A DNA stretch of 64,000 nucleotides, taken from contig NC_092800.1 in assembly GCF_918797505.1 (NCBI RefSeq), positions 34,896,263 to 34,960,262 of the forward strand. The letters run 5' to 3'. The notes beneath the pieces were generated by a model, which saw only the letters and a list, made by a program, of their open reading frames with translations, was not told the DNA's origin and did no database searches. This document shows positions 10,318 to 22,543 of the stretch, one piece after another. Position numbers and translations under genes: made by a program. This stretch comes from Bemisia tabaci. Lineage: Eukaryota > Arthropoda > Insecta > Hemiptera > Aleyrodidae. Position 1 is the stretch's first letter, and each line of letters begins with the position of its first letter.

Positions 10318-12423
10318 AAAATCGCGAATCGCGTCTAACTGACACGAAATATTTCCACGAGGTACAAAGTTAAGTAACTTTCAAATAAAATAATTCGAAT
10401 TTTAATGGCAGTATGGCAAGGGACAATACAACTTAAGGTAAAGCCTCGGGAAATGTGTACACTGTACTCACCAGAGGGGCATCGAGTGTATTTTTTCTGA
10501 GAAAATGACACCCACCAGCATCGGCCTGCCGAGGCTGTTCCAGTTGTTATTTCCCGAGCTTTAAAGGTCAAAGGTCATCCCCGATATCCCCAACTTCCCC
10601 GCGCCTCCAGTTTAGTCTTTATACGCGGGGTTGAGTGGGGTTCAGGGTGGAATTGTGAAAAGGCAGGGGTTCTATTTTTGTCCGAGCTGTGACACTCGGC
10701 GGAACATGATCACCGTTTAACAACCCTGGTGCAAAAATAGGGTGATTCTATATTCTCGGGACCGAACGAGCTATTTAATAACTTGAGCGACTAAACTTAA
10801 GACTAATTGCATTTCTTAAATCGCGATTTTGAAACCAAGCCATTAAAATATCGACGGTTACACTGTGAAGATGGTGCCTCGTTTTAAATAATTAAAGGAG
10901 AATTTTAATTAATCGAAATCAATCTTTACTTCCGTCATATTAAAAGAATAATCTTCTTACTGCGTTATTAGTAGAACTATGATATAAGTTAGTCTTACAA
11001 AAGTTTCGTTTTAATGTTCCATTTCTTGGCATCACCGGCTAGACTCTCACTCTAAACTTTGTACACAGCTCCCACATGATGAGCTAAGAGTTATAAACAT
11101 GTGGGGTAAAATCTACCCTTAAAGGAGTAAGAGGGAAATAAACTCTTCCTGCAAAGTTAACTTTTACGGAGCGTATTTCACTCCTCATTCGAATCAATCG
11201 AGTTTTTTGAGGGCAAAACAGGCACCGGTGTGAAATTCACTCTGGATATCATCCGAGATTTCGCCAGTGTAGTACAAACATCGCAGTCTAAAAGTTTCTT
11301 CAAGGGATAGAACCCTTGTCAACTCCTGAAATAAATGTGAAAAGAGATCTACAATCATAAATGCAACAACACTGAGCAAAAATAGAAAGAACGTTGAAAA
11401 AACCAAAAAATCTGGTACCTTCTCCGGCATGTTGGCGGCTTTTATATATCACTCCAACGAATGATGAGCAAGCCCGTACACAGCGAGAAAGTTTGTTATG
11501 CACTAGTACACGGTATCATGGCGACGAACACTGTAAAAAAAAACTAACGCGTCGATATCAACCAATGAAACACAGGGAACGCGACCGAGTTTTGGTCGAA
11601 CCGCCTAGTTTCCAATTCGCGTAAGAACCAAAAACTTGTACACCAAAACCTCTCAACTTCAACTGAAATCTTCTTGAGATGGGTGCTTTTTCATCGTCCC
11701 AGAGGTATTGGTTTTGCACAAGTTTTAGGTGCTCTGGCTCAGTGACAATTTTCGGAGATTGGCAGCACTGTTTTTCCCAATTTTCAACCCATTTTAAATA
11801 ATCGATTCCAGGCGAAGCGTCACTTCAATAAATATCGATTTTAATACATGCATTTAAATGGGAGAAATACAATGTTGCCAATTTATAAAAATGCCACTGC
11901 TGGCGCGAATTGTAAACTAGACGGTTCGAATTTCTTTCCACTCTTGAGGGCGGACCACGAAGTCACTCCGTACAGAGAATGATGCACATTAAACGAAGCA
12001 AAAACTACTCCATTCTGCGATAAAATACCGGAATTACGTGAATTACGTCACGCATTAGAGAAAAAATTCGGTTATCAATACTGAATTACAATTGAAATAG
12101 CGAGCCTATGGATAACTCCGACTCAGCGGCATATTTAAAGAGACGATAATTGAAAACGGAAGTTTAACCGTAGCAATTGATGCGTTATTCGTTGACTCGT
12201 TATAGGGTGAGAGATATGATTCGACCTCGGTTTAACAAGTGATCGATTTATGTGAAAAAAAATTCGACGGCTCTTATCGAGGAGGAACATTACTGCCTTA
12301 CAAAAATAACGAGTAATTGGGTAGTAAACACCCGGAGTGAGTGCAAGAGTATGCACTTTTCTCAATTACATCAAGATGACGTACTTCGAAATCCAGGTAT
12401 CTCGATTTGCAAAGTTGCATATT
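10318..12423. other. Unassigned spacer with a possible E-like relic
   Basis: Around 11795-11870 there are ATCGATT and CATTTAAATGGGAG words resembling half an E-type element. The rest shows no repeat partner and no ORF with a recognisable domain. Confidence 0.3.
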
Positions 12424-12592
12424 TGCATCGTATTTATCAAAAGAGTACCAAAGCGATTACAGTGTTTTCAAACTCATGCAACTCTTTCTTTACTTTAAAA
12501 AATCCTCAAAATAGGTATATTTGGATAACGATGAAGATGCACAGTTTTTCGAAATTGCAATCGCATTGGTTCCCTTCTACTAAATGCGATTC
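12424..12592. mobile_element. R element copy 1
   Basis: Ends GCATCGTATTTATCAAAAGA and GGTTCCCTTCTACTAAATGCG, an inverted pair. Same family as 37909-38162 (GGATCGCATTTAGCAAAAAG). Foldback, non-coding. Confidence 0.6.
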
Positions 12593-15468
12593 ATTTCTTG
12601 TGGCATTTTATTTAATTTTTTTAAGGAAGATAAAATGGTAAATATAATTTGCCGAGAATCCTTGATGATTTTTCTTCATTCTATGCGGAATATTACAAGA
12701 AAAGGTCTATCGACTGCGTTAATTTGAATTTTCTTTGAAAAGAAAAAAAAATAAAGTAGAGATTTTGAAACGTCGTGTCGTGATGGAGATGAGTGCTTTA
12801 CAACTTTCGCCATCGATTAGCTCAACCGGCTCCGAGTGTTTTCTAGGATTACTTAACTGCAAAGTCGAAACGTCGGCAAATTGCCGAAGATGGATCAGCT
12901 CTGATGTTGATTTGGAATTACCTCCGTCTAAGTTGCCGTTTATCATGTTAAAATCACCTATACTAAATACTGTTCACAGAGAAAAGCACTGCGTTTTCGC
13001 TAAATGTTTCTACAGATTGACTGCAAAAATCCCGATAAGCCGGTAATAATTAAACGTGTATCATCTAGCGAGTGCCGCGCGATATAGGTTAAAGGGTCTC
13101 GACTACTGCGCATGGATAGCGGACGAAGAGATTTGGAAAAATTACAGGGACCTAAGTTGTGCACGCAACAAAAAAAGAAAAAATGAGAGCAAAATATTGA
13201 TCTACTACTCCATGATAGATTTCTTTAGGGGTTGTATATCACGGCCCTGGCGGACCCCTTTATTCTCCAATTGCATTAATATAAAGGTTGAAGGGTCCTC
13301 TCCTGCACGACCTAATTGTGAGACACTTTTAAGGAAAGAGTTGCACAGATTTGGATTATTTATACACCTTGAGTAGTCAGGATCCTGATAAGTTTATCTA
13401 GACCTTTCACTTTGGCATTATTGTCATGGAGTCTAAGTGTAAAAAATTCAATCCATTCATTTCAAACATACAATCCTGCGTGTATAATGTGCAAACTAAA
13501 ATGAAATGTAAAGGTTAAAAAATACAACTCCTATGTGCACAGCTTTATTGCAGCATAAGCTGAAGAGTTAAGGTTAAAGGATCGCTAAAGTTGACAAGCC
13601 ATTATTTTATTTAAGAGAAAACTCATGTAAAAAAAATTGCCGCAGAAGTTTAGAAATAGTTACGCATTGAAAACTCACTTTACACCGAATGCATTCAATT
13701 TGTTTTTATTTTTTGCACCTTGAGTTATAAAGGATTCTAATTGGTTTGTAACGACCTTTCACCTTAGCATCGGTCTCGCGGGGTCTAAAGGTTAAAGGGC
13801 CTCACATTGATTGTCAGCGTGTAATTGGTTAGGATAAACGTACAAAAACCATTCGAAAAAAACTGACAATCAGAGGTTTTAGAGAATGATTGCCCTAAGC
13901 GGGGTCTTTTTTTAGCAGGCGATCAAAAAATGTGTTCGTTTATTGGGTTCTCTGCAGTTGTATTGCGGGTTGAAAGCTCTAAATCGCGGGTTTCATACCG
14001 TTTCAAACTCGATATTACATGTTTTTCGGTGGGTGTCATACGTCTATCGGACTGGAGATTTTCGGAGGCTTGGAAGGCCACAGCCAGAGAGAGAATTTTG
14101 ATAATTCTGATCTCCCAGGTTGGCATTACAGATTTTCTCCAATTTAGATACATTAGAAATAATCGATTTTGGGTAAAAAAAAGGCTGTGCCGATAAATAT
14201 CGATAGTTTAACATACATTTAAATGGAGGAAATCCAGTTTTGCCAACCGCGGGAAGGAGACCCGGCCGCGATGCACTGATCGAGTGCAGCCTTCCTGCAT
14301 TTTGAGAAACTAGGTCAAACCCAAACATGGCTGCCCAACCCCGACCGTCAGCTGTTCGAAACTCCATCTTCTCAGCGACGTCTGAGGGGATGAAAAAAGA
14401 CGCCAAAGCACAAATTTTCGACATCTCAAACAGGGCTTTTCTACATTCGATCGGAGAAGAGAACCTCTATTAATTGAGAAGTCTGCTCATATATCTCTTC
14501 AAATTATAGAGAACGCAGAATAAACTGCGCTTCGACTCCGTTCTACAGTTTTTTCTATTTTTTTAACTCTTTAACCAGGCGTTTTGGCATGAAACTTTTG
14601 GGAAATGTATTTCTTGATAGTCATATGAAAATCATTCGAAATTACACGTGCCGGGAAAAAGTTAGGTTTTCCCGCTAAAATGAAATAAAAAAGGGAAGTC
14701 CAAGGTACAGAAATCAGAGACACTGGGTTTTATAATTTTACCTCTGATGCGTCAAAAAAAGAAAAAAAATGTAAATGTTCTCTGGTTGGACATTTTAAAG
14801 GGTACTAGAGTGCAGTTCGTTTTGGACTTCGCACTTGACTAAAAATGAATAATCTCGGATAGACTTTCTCTTCAATAAATCAAGGGGTTGATGTTGCAAA
14901 ACTATGCCGGGTCGATTGAATGAGACCAGGACTACAATGTGGAACTTGCCGATAAGGAGCTTACTCTTTTAAAATCTCTTTTTACTCTTCCCAATATCTT
15001 GGATATTTATTCTGAATACAATTCTGAATACAATAAGGATACGTGGTAAAAAAGACTGTGACTCAATCCGAGGCTAAAATCGATACCCTCAAAGTTTCAA
15101 AACGAGTAAAAACCTGGAGGGACTTGGATGCAAGTGTCAGGGTGCACCTCCAACGAATAAAACGTATCAAGTTTAGAACATCGAATGCTCGAGGTTAGGC
15201 TGTCGTGTCGAGCGGCGGTCGGGTATCTAGATAGGGATTCCATCGCAGATACGTGGTTCTTGCACAGCGGTGCGGGAAGCCCCTCACCTAATCAAATCAG
15301 AGCATGCCGTCCTGCAAAAAGCGCGTAAATCGAACGGAAACCCTACGTATTTGAATGCAAAGGATGGTCGCACGTATTCACGCATGTATTTACGTGTCTA
15401 CACCTACACACTTGGGAGCTTTTTGCTTAGCGTGGATGCGCTTGATGCACCAGAGACAAGGTATATTT
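12593..15468. other. Unassigned spacer
   Basis: Between 13080 and 13810 the phrase AGGTTAAAGGG and its complement CCCTTTAACC-like words recur, suggesting an old palindromic element that I could not bound. Around 14165-14240 another E-like word set occurs. No supported gene. Confidence 0.3.
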
Positions 15469-15837
15469 GAATTACATCCTGCAATACGGACCCACTATTA
15501 AAGGTTCTCCCGTAAAAGCACGTATCTGCATAGGAAAACTAATGGGCATGCAGGTTGTTTCTAAAATGAGCCAGAAATGGTGGTTCCTTATTGCAAAATG
15601 TACACTGGAAAAAAGTGGCTTGGATCTACGGTCCAGACTCTTAAAAACATTGACAAGAAAAAATACTCTTGATTCAATCGGAATTTTTGCTTGAATCAAA
15701 AGGAAATCCGCCTAAATCAAGAGGCTCGGCCCTTCGGTTCAAGGAAAAATCGGATTGATTCAAGAGTATTTTTTCTTATCAATGTTACTAAGAGTCTGGA
15801 CTCTAGATCCAAGCCACTTTTATTTCCAGTGTAATCC
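15469..15837. mobile_element. C element copy 2, interrupted by A1
   Basis: Left part GAATTACATCCTGCAATACG to ATTGCAAAATGTA, then A1, then TAATCC completing the C end. Compare intact ends GCAAAATGTAATCC at 4542-4553 and 27689-27701. Confidence 0.85.
15603..15831. mobile_element. A element copy 1, nested in C2
   Basis: 229 bp with ends CACTGGAAAAAAGTGGC and CCACTTTTATTTCCAGTG. It sits in the C2 end with TA on both sides (15601-15602 and 15832-15833). Intact C copies read ATGTAATCC with a single TA, so TA was duplicated on insertion. Confidence 0.9.
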
Positions 15838-15946
15838 ATTTTTTGAGACCCCGCATTGCTATCTTCTCTGTGGTGTGATAGTTACCTCGGGGAATCAACT
15901 CTCAAGATTCGCCAAATTATGACGCATGGCCCACAAGTTGAGCAAA

Positions 15947-16125
15947 TGGTCTAACAATCCTAACCTAATTTGCAAAAACTCGTTTGCAAAGTGCTCGCCG
16001 CGACATTCACCAGTTATCTATAGGCGAATTTTATTTCGTTTTTTGCTTTAAATGTTGCTGATGCATCATAATTAGGCAAAAAAATAACATTGATCTCCGA
16101 GTTTAGCTTATGTTTCGCCCGATCA
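15947..16125. repeat. T repeat copy 1
   Basis: Shares TTTGCAAAAACTCGTTTGC-like sequence, AGGCGAATTTTATTT and GATCTCCGAGTTTAGCTTA with 47.9-48.1 kb and 63.0-63.15 kb. Boundaries approximate; no ORF. Confidence 0.6.
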
Positions 16126-16930
16126 TATTTTTTGGATTGTTGGTGTGGGGTCTCTGAAATTAACTGTCTCTGGGCACAACCTTACTTTTACTTCGAGAAA
16201 ACTTAGGTTAGAAGCTTTTTTCACGGATCTAAGTCTACATGGACCATTGGACGCCCAATAAATGATGGAAAATTAGAACTACCGCGCGGAGACTTAGGTT
16301 GCACGGACCAAGCTTCGGTTTACATGGGACACCGAAATTTTCTGTCATAGAAATCAAACTTCGGTTCAGACAACCGAAGTCGTTGGTAAAAAATACAAAT
16401 CTTACTCGAGTTGTCATGGAAACCCAAATTTGGTTTCCGTGACTGAAAAATTTCAGTTACTCGGATCGAAAAACTTGATGTTCTGTGTGAGCCCCCACAA
16501 CTTAACTTTATTCCGGGTAAACTAAGTTAGAAGCTTTTGTCACGAACTTTAGTATAAATGAGTAAACACTCGAGATAGTAATTGAAAATTGAAACTCCCG
16601 ATTTGAAATAGGAACTAGTAAAATGGCAAAGTTCAGAATATTTTCAAAGTTCTCGATGCTGTCCTTGTACTGGTTCGCCAAGACAAAATTATGCGGTAAA
16701 AGGTCAAAACATAATATTTCGACCGTCATTATTGGAAAAAGCCTAAATTATCTATATTTTTCGGGGTTGTTTCTGAATTTTCTGTGCGTTTTATAAATTT
16801 TCCCTATCTAATCAAATTCTAGGTGTTTTTCCAGTCGCTAGGGCCCTAGAGGGGGCTGCGAGGTTATGGCTCGCCAAATCACGGGAAACTATCGAAACTT
16901 GGGGAAATATCGAAGATATTTCCGGGTGTT
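16126..16930. other. Unassigned spacer
   Basis: Phrases such as CTTCGGTT appear on both strands near 16310-16380, hinting at a small foldback, without a clean boundary. Confidence 0.3.
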
Positions 16931-17703
16931 CGACTCATGAACTTTGTGATTTTCCTGCGTCTGTTAGAGGATCATTGGGAAAAGATTTTCCCGAGGCGAA
17001 GGCGATTCAAACCACTCATCATCGCTGCTGCAGAGCCGAGCTCTTCCATCTCCAAGATTAATTTTTCAATTTTTATTTATAGCCAACCCGTGCGGGGCCG
17101 GAAATCTCTCGAGGACACTTTAATCCAAAAAACACTCGACGGCGGCACAGATAACCAATTCGGGATGAGGCGTTATCGAGAAGACACAAGACAAGAGTGG
17201 AAAGAAATCGGGATTTTGGATCGCACCTCGAAAACGCGAACTCGAAGGGGGCACTCACCACGAACACTGGTCCGGATTCCGGAGATCGGGAGGGAGCGGG
17301 GGGGCGGAACGACCGGGGGGGAGCGAAATTGGTGTTTTTTGTTTGAGAGCCGAACCGGGGGGTCTTCGAGACAGCGGAGCCGATGCGAGCGACACGAACC
17401 GTCCAAAGTTCAACTCTGCATTGAAAATAAAGCTTGCGCCAGAGGCGCGCTCGCGGAGGGGCGGGGGGCTCGGGATCGGAGTCAGGGATGCCGCGTGGTG
17501 GGGGGCGTCTGACGTCATAATGCGTCATCGTATCGCCCTCCCGGCCCCGCCCCTCCCTCGGCGCGCGCCCCTCCCCGGACCCGGCCAAGTGCATTCGCCA
17601 ATATTTACAGCTCATGCGCTCCGGGGCCGCGGGAAATCCGATAAATTTTACATTTTCACCGACGGACCGAATCAATACGTTACGAGTTAATCCGGATTTT
17701 AAT
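16931..17703. other. CpG-rich island-like region
   Basis: Strongly GC-rich from 17080 to 17640. Two long open frames overlap on opposite strands (191 and 257 codons), as expected from composition. Neither has a domain or splice evidence. It could be a promoter and first exon of a gene outside the window, but this is inference. Confidence 0.35.
17510..17528. promoter_or_regulatory. CRE-like palindrome TGACGTCA
   Basis: TGACGTCATAATGCGTCAT contains a perfect cAMP-response-type palindrome and a second half-like TGCGTCAT, within the GC-rich island. Sequence match only; no gene is attached to it here. Confidence 0.3.
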
Positions 17704-18349
17704 GACCGGTTCCGTTCGCCCCCCCCCCCCCCCGCCACGGTCCGTCTTCTCCGGCGCCCTTTCGCCCTTTTGTGGTTCTCGCATCGGGGCGCACCGTCTG
17801 CGAGGTTGGGATTGGTCCTGGGGACTCTGAGGGGCGCCGCTGCCATTTTCCGGAATTAATTCCGAATTTCGGAACTTTTCGAATAATCGGAACTTTTCCC
17901 GGAATCTTCAAAATTCCTGGTTTGGAATTTTTCGGAATTTTCGCGGAATTCCGGGTTTTTTTATCCTTTGAAACGATTTTTTTTTTTCAAATTTGACGAT
18001 CTTCAGAATTAAATCCGGGTTTTAATGACCGGTTCCGTTCGCCCCGCCCCCTCACTGTCCCGTCTTCTCCGGCGCCCTTTTGCCTTTTGCGCCCTTTTCT
18101 GTCTCTTGGATTGGGGCTTACAGTCCAAGCGGTTGGGATTGGTCCTGGGGACCCTGAGGGGCGCCGCTGCCGTGTCCCGGAATTAATTCTTAATTTCGGA
18201 AGTTTTCGAATAATCGGAACTTTTCCCGGAATTTTCGAAATTCTTGGTTCGGACTTTTTCGGAATTTTGAGGTTTTCCATCAATTTGACCGATTTTTTCC
18301 ATCCGATTTGACGATCTTCGGAATTAAATCCGGAAGTATTTCGGAATTT
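17704..18349. repeat. Two-copy tandem repeat, period 323 bp
   Basis: Copies start at GACCGGTTCCGTTCGCCCC (17704) and again at 18027. Both contain TCTTCTCCGGCGCCC, GGGATTGGTCCTGGGGAC and a run of GGAATT/TTCCGG words. A C15 run at 17719-17733 is in the first copy only. Confidence 0.9.
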
Positions 18350-18530
18350 TTTCCGGTTCAGAATTTTTCGGAATTTTCACGGAAAATCGAGGTTTTCCGT
18401 CAGTTCGACCGATTTTTTTTATCCAATTTCACGATCTCCGGAATCAAATCCGGGCGTATTTCGGAATTTTTCCCCGGAGATTTTGAAAAAATCGTAGGTC
18501 TTCTCAGAACTATAAGGAATAGGAATTAAT
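18306..18530. repeat. Secondary tandem repeat, about 121 bp
   Basis: The tail of the 323-bp unit repeats again: TTTGACGATCTTCGGAATTA near 18306 and TTTCACGATCTCCGGAATCA near 18427. Confidence 0.75.
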
Positions 18531-18616
18531 TCCGGGAACCCCAGAATCTTTGATAAAATAAAATAGCAGCACTGCTGAGGGGCGCCGCTGTGTTGCAGCC
18601 CTTGGTTCCGGGATCA

Positions 18617-18631
18617 CCCCCCCCCCCCCCC
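18617..18631. repeat. C15 homopolymer
   Basis: Fifteen consecutive C residues. One of about ten runs of 11-17 C or G in this otherwise AT-rich window. Confidence 0.95.
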
Positions 18632-18859
18632 TGAAAGATCGGGTTCCAACCTTGACACTCCGTGTGAGCTCCACCGGTTTGTTTCACAGCTCCCTTCCGA
18701 AACGTGCTGTAATATTCATTTGCCGCGACCTCCAACCCGAGCTGTAACGTCAGGTAAAAAATTCAGGGGTGCAGACTGCGGTGTCGGAGGTGAAGTGGGC
18801 GGGTTTAACGAGGATTAACCTGACTGCACTTCCCGCTGCCTGATTTCTTTATCATTTGA

Positions 18860-18995
18860 AATACATTTTGCAATAAGGAACCACTACTTCTCGCCTATTT
18901 TAGAAACAACATACATGCCATTTGTTTCCCTATACAGATATGTGCTTACATGGGAGAGCTGGAGATAGTGGTTCCTTATTGCAGAATGTAATCCA
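18860..18995. mobile_element. C element copy 3
   Basis: ATACATTTTGCAATAAGGAA at the left and TTCCTTATTGCAGAATGTAA at the right, with the usual GGAACCAC arms. Confidence 0.8.
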
Positions 18996-19230
18996 TTGAT
19001 TTTCTTTACAGATAAAAGGGATGCAGACTAGGATCGAATAGGCATAAAAATTTTCGGACTTTTCTGAAAGAAAGTGTCGACTCCTTATCAAGGAAAAGAA
19101 TACCTGATAATTTGATGATTTCTCAATTTAAAATTCAGTGATATTTCTATGATACAGAAAATCTATAAAGAAATTCAAACAAAAGGTAGAAACTTGATGG
19201 TTCCATGGAGGAATTCCATGATAAACAACT

Positions 19231-19484
19231 CGTCACCATCCGGTCAAAGTATCACAAGCGCCAGGCGACGTTTAAAAATTTCCGCCATTTTTTTTTACAA
19301 AAAAATTGTTCTTCGACGAAGCTGTCCGAAATTTCACTGAAATTTCTCCGTGCTGCCGATAAAATTCAGTGAAATTTTCAAACAGACCAAACCAACAATT
19401 TCTCTGTAAAAAAAATAAAATGGCAGCGGAAATGTTTAAACGTAGCATGGCGCTTGTTATACTTGGGCCTGAAGAAGGTGACGA
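19231..19484. mobile_element. O element copy 1 (complete foldback)
   Basis: Begins CGTCACCATCCGGTC and ends GAAGAAGGTGACG. Opposing arms include AAATTTCCGCCATTTTTT with AAAATGGCAGCGGAAAT, and CACAAGCGCC with GGCGCTTGT. About 254 bp. Relatives at 45.7-46.5 kb and 56.3-56.6 kb. Confidence 0.8.
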
Positions 19485-20063
19485 ACTGACCTGCACAATA
19501 CATGACCTATCCTTACTACCAGTTACTTTCATTTTACTATTAGAATCCAGATTCGTTTATTAACTGGTAAAATGATTAAAAGCACTGGTTTGGATTCATT
19601 GAGAGCATCGAGTCCGTAACTTGTCATTAAATGGGTCAATTTAAAAGAAATAAGGCGCCGAGTGTTTTGGAAAATATGAGATCTGTTTGTTGTGGCATTT
19701 TCCGTGTTTTTGATGAAGAAATTGTGTTTGAATTCAACAGGGGTTCGGTGAATTTGGCAAGAAACTCTTGATCTGTATTGGTGGATGGGTCTGTCGCTCC
19801 ATTGATGGCACCAATGGCAGCAATTTCATCGCATTAAGACGATCGGATCGAATTGACGCAAAAATTCGTTTCTCAAGTTCTTTCAAGCAGCTTAGTGCCC
19901 ATCCACGTATCGAGTAGGGTAGTTTTGCCGCCTTTTTGACCTTATCTTCCCTGAGGCGCCCGTAAGAAAACCTCTCGCACCCCTCTGGAATAATAGGACT
20001 GGTCCAACATTTTCACTTTCAGAACGGAGGAAGCCTGAAAAACAGCTAAGGAATTTCTAAAAA
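19485..20063. other. Unassigned spacer
   Basis: No repeat partner or gene recognised. Confidence 0.35.
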
Positions 20064-20354
20064 ACAGGGTGGCCATACTTCATTTATCTTCCAAGTCTCT
20101 GCCTTAAAACTATGCACAAAATTTACTCGTGTTGAGATCAAATTATGGAAAAAGGCATTCTTTATTTGCTTTCTCGCGTGAGTTTGATGTTTCAAATAAT
20201 AAATGCCTGAAAACTATTCGTAACTATGTCTTTTTAACGACCTAGCATTTGTTCTGTTGTCAGGGAAATTCACCATCATGTGTTAAGGAAATCAGGAAAA
20301 TGTCAGGGAATCTGAATTCTCTTTTCTAAATTCTGTGGCAACCTGGCAACCCTG
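20064..20354. mobile_element. K element copy 1 (degraded)
   Basis: Starts ACAGGGTGGCCATAC and ends CTGGCAACCCTG. Subterminal GTCAGGGAA words are typical of K. Confidence 0.6.
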
Positions 20355-20510
20355 AAAAGGTCTTTGTTAAATCTTATTCTTTACCTAAAACTTCGGTTGT
20401 CCTGAACTAAGTTCGATTCCTACAAGCGAATTCCCCCGGAGAGAACATTATTTATGGTGATTTTTAGGACTATATTACATCTGGACACCCCCTATCTTTG
20501 ACCGGACCTT

Positions 20511-20526
20511 CCCCCCCCCCCCCCCC
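20511..20526. repeat. C16 homopolymer
   Basis: Sixteen consecutive C residues in unassigned spacer. Confidence 0.95.
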
Positions 20527-20771
20527 ATGAAAACTTTTTGGCTTTGTAACTGCCGGCCCTCCTTAACTTTGATTCAATATCGGGTGAATTTATACAGCCT
20601 CTTTTCCGAATATCAATTAGTCGTGGGGCTAATTACCTTATCTTAATAACCTCGCAGACCACCCGAATGACGAAAACCACCCCCTCCTCCCGCACAAGCA
20701 GCTTCAAAGGTGGAGTCGAGAGGAACGACGAAGGGGGTTGCAAGGCGCGACACGGTAGCATTCCTACGCGA

Positions 20772-21306
20772 CGTCGCGCAGTGGACTGAGTCAATTAGAG
20801 ATAATGTTGGCCAAAATTTTTGACCAAAACTGCAAATTTTAGTGTATAATCCGTCACATTTTAAATTATAAGGGTTGTTTTCGGAAGAAAAGTTCAAGAG
20901 GAAACCAATGGAACCACTTTTAAAACCTCTAAATTTTGTATGAACGGAGTCAGGGTGTCTACAAGTCCCGCGCAATAGTACTGATTTTTTAAGGGCGGTC
21001 CGGAAGTACTGAAAAAGTGCGGAAATTGCGTTAGAAGGTCCGAAATTTTGTTCATTTTTTCGTCGTTTCTGTCGCAATTTGAGTGAGAGACTTAAATTTT
21101 TGAAATTTTTCGAATTTCGTCAATTGGAGGTACTGAAAAAGTACTGAATTTTTCTGTTGAGGAGGTACTGAATTTCTTGGGATTGTACTAAAAAAGTACT
21201 GTTGTTCGGCTAACCTGTTTCAGTAGACACCCTAGGAGTTATGAGCTTTTAAAGTTTCCACATTTTGTCCGATCTCCCCCATCGTCTCGATCCACGTGCG
21301 TCGCGT
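20772..21306. mobile_element. M element copy 2, interrupted by L1
   Basis: Left GTCGCGCAGTGGACTGAGTC and right CTCGATCCACGTGCG. The internal AACGGAGTTATGAGC phrase is split by L1. Without L1 the length is about 250 bp, like the other single M copies. Confidence 0.75.
20951..21234. mobile_element. L element copy 1, nested in M2
   Basis: Ends CAGGGTGTCTACA and CAGTAGACACCCTA. The interior has repeated AGTACTGA/TCAGTACT words. GGAGT flanks it on both sides (shared TSD of about 5 bases; M copies read AACGGAGTTATAAGC when uninterrupted). Confidence 0.8.
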
Positions 21307-21795
21307 CGGCCGTCCGCGCATTTTCCACCGGCGGTTTTTTTAATTAATCAAGTTGAAAGGAAGTGTCATTACTCTCGAATCTAATTGTCAGGCGGTGGCG
21401 GAGGCGACGTCTCGATCCCGCAGCCCCCCCGGGCGCGGGGGACGGCGAGGGGGCCGCGGAACCCCACAACTTTGAGTTGATCAATAACGCCGCAATCTAA
21501 TTTCATAGTGCGATGGGCACAACCTGTTCCTCAATTTCAGGCTTCCAGTCGAACGACTCGACGCTCCGGATGAAACCAACCTCGCTTCGCCGCTCCCGCC
21601 GGAGGATCCCGCGGGTTTGGACCTTTATTCGGAGGCTATGAGCGTGGCGTTTGATGAAGACCCACGGCCCGAAAGGATAGCCAACCCTCTCGAAGTTATT
21701 TGGGTCGATTGTGACGGGGAGGAACCAAGTTTTATGGGGAAAAACTTGGTTTTTTTCAGGGTCACCGACGATCTGGAAAACCGAGAAAATCAAGG
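21307..21795. other. GC-rich unassigned region
   Basis: CpG-rich from 21300 to 21740. Open frames of 66-96 codons overlap on both strands without a recognisable domain. Confidence 0.35.
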
Positions 21796-22041
21796 AAAGT
21801 CAGGGAATTTGCGATGATCAGGGAATTCGCAATGATCAGGAAAAAAGTCAGGGAATTAGAGATGATCAGGGAAAGTCAGAGAATTTGCGATGAATTGGGA
21901 ATTTGCGATAATCAGGAACAGTCAGGGAATTAGCGATGATCAGGGATAGTCAGGAATTTGCGATGATCAGGTAAAGTCAGGGAAAAAACTTAACGATTTT
22001 TCCCTGACATTTCCCGGCATTCCCTGACTGTGGCAACCCTG
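21796..22041. repeat. GATCAGGGAA minisatellite ending in a K terminus
   Basis: About ten degenerate units like GCGATGATCAGGGAAAGTCA, finishing with TTCCCTGACTGTGGCAACC, the K right end. A second example of a K subterminal motif expanded into an array (compare 1-330). Confidence 0.8.
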
Positions 22042-22281
22042 CACTGGAAAAAAAAACACATTGGATCTAGATTCCAGACTCTTGAAAACATCGACAAGAA
22101 AAAATACTTTAGAATCAATCGGATTTTTGCTTAAATCAAGAACCAAGCCTCTTAATTTGAGCGGATTTCCTTTTGATTTAAGCAAAAATCTGATTGAATC
22201 AAGAGTGTTTTTTCTTGCCAATGCTTTCAAGAGTCTGGACTCTTGATCCAATGTGTGTGTGTGTGTTTTTTTTTTCCAGTG
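22042..22281. mobile_element. A element copy 2
   Basis: Ends CACTGGAAAAAAAAACAC and TTTTTTTTTCCAGTG. TG flanks both sides (22040-22041, 22282-22283). A small GT expansion lies near the right end. Confidence 0.9.
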
Positions 22282-22379
22282 TGCTTCTGCTATATTTATA
22301 CCTATGGACCAAATCTCGGTTCCTAAAACCGAAGTAAGAAGCGAAGATTCCGTGTCCACGCACGGTGCTGAACGGACGC

Positions 22380-22543
22380 CAGTGGCGTGGCGTGCTTTGC
22401 GATGTATCGATTGTTATGCCATTTAAACCTATGAAAAGGGATCGATAAACAGGGTGTTCGCTGCGAACACCTTAATAATCGATTCTTTACCATGGGTTAA
22501 AAAGGCATAAAAATCTATACATCGCAATTCACGCCACGCTACT
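22380..22543. mobile_element. E element copy 5
   Basis: Ends CAGTGGCGTGGCGTG and CACGCCACGCTACTG. An exact 8-bp TSD, ACGGACGC, at 22372-22379 and 22544-22551. Apex GGTGTTCGCTGCGAACACC. Confidence 0.92.

Noticed and set aside
14044..14424. 126-codon minus-strand frame
   Set aside because: No motif, overlaps E-like relic sequence and another frame on the plus strand.
15603..15831. Calling family A a Tc1/mariner MITE because A1 has TA on both sides
   Set aside because: Other copies show TG, CA and CG duplications, which TA-specific elements should not make.
17073..17846. Longest open frame in the window (257 codons, minus strand) and an overlapping 191-codon frame on the plus strand
   Set aside because: Both lie in GC-rich sequence where stops are rare, overlap each other antisense, run into a tandem repeat, and show no domain. 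Arginine/proline-rich content is compositional.
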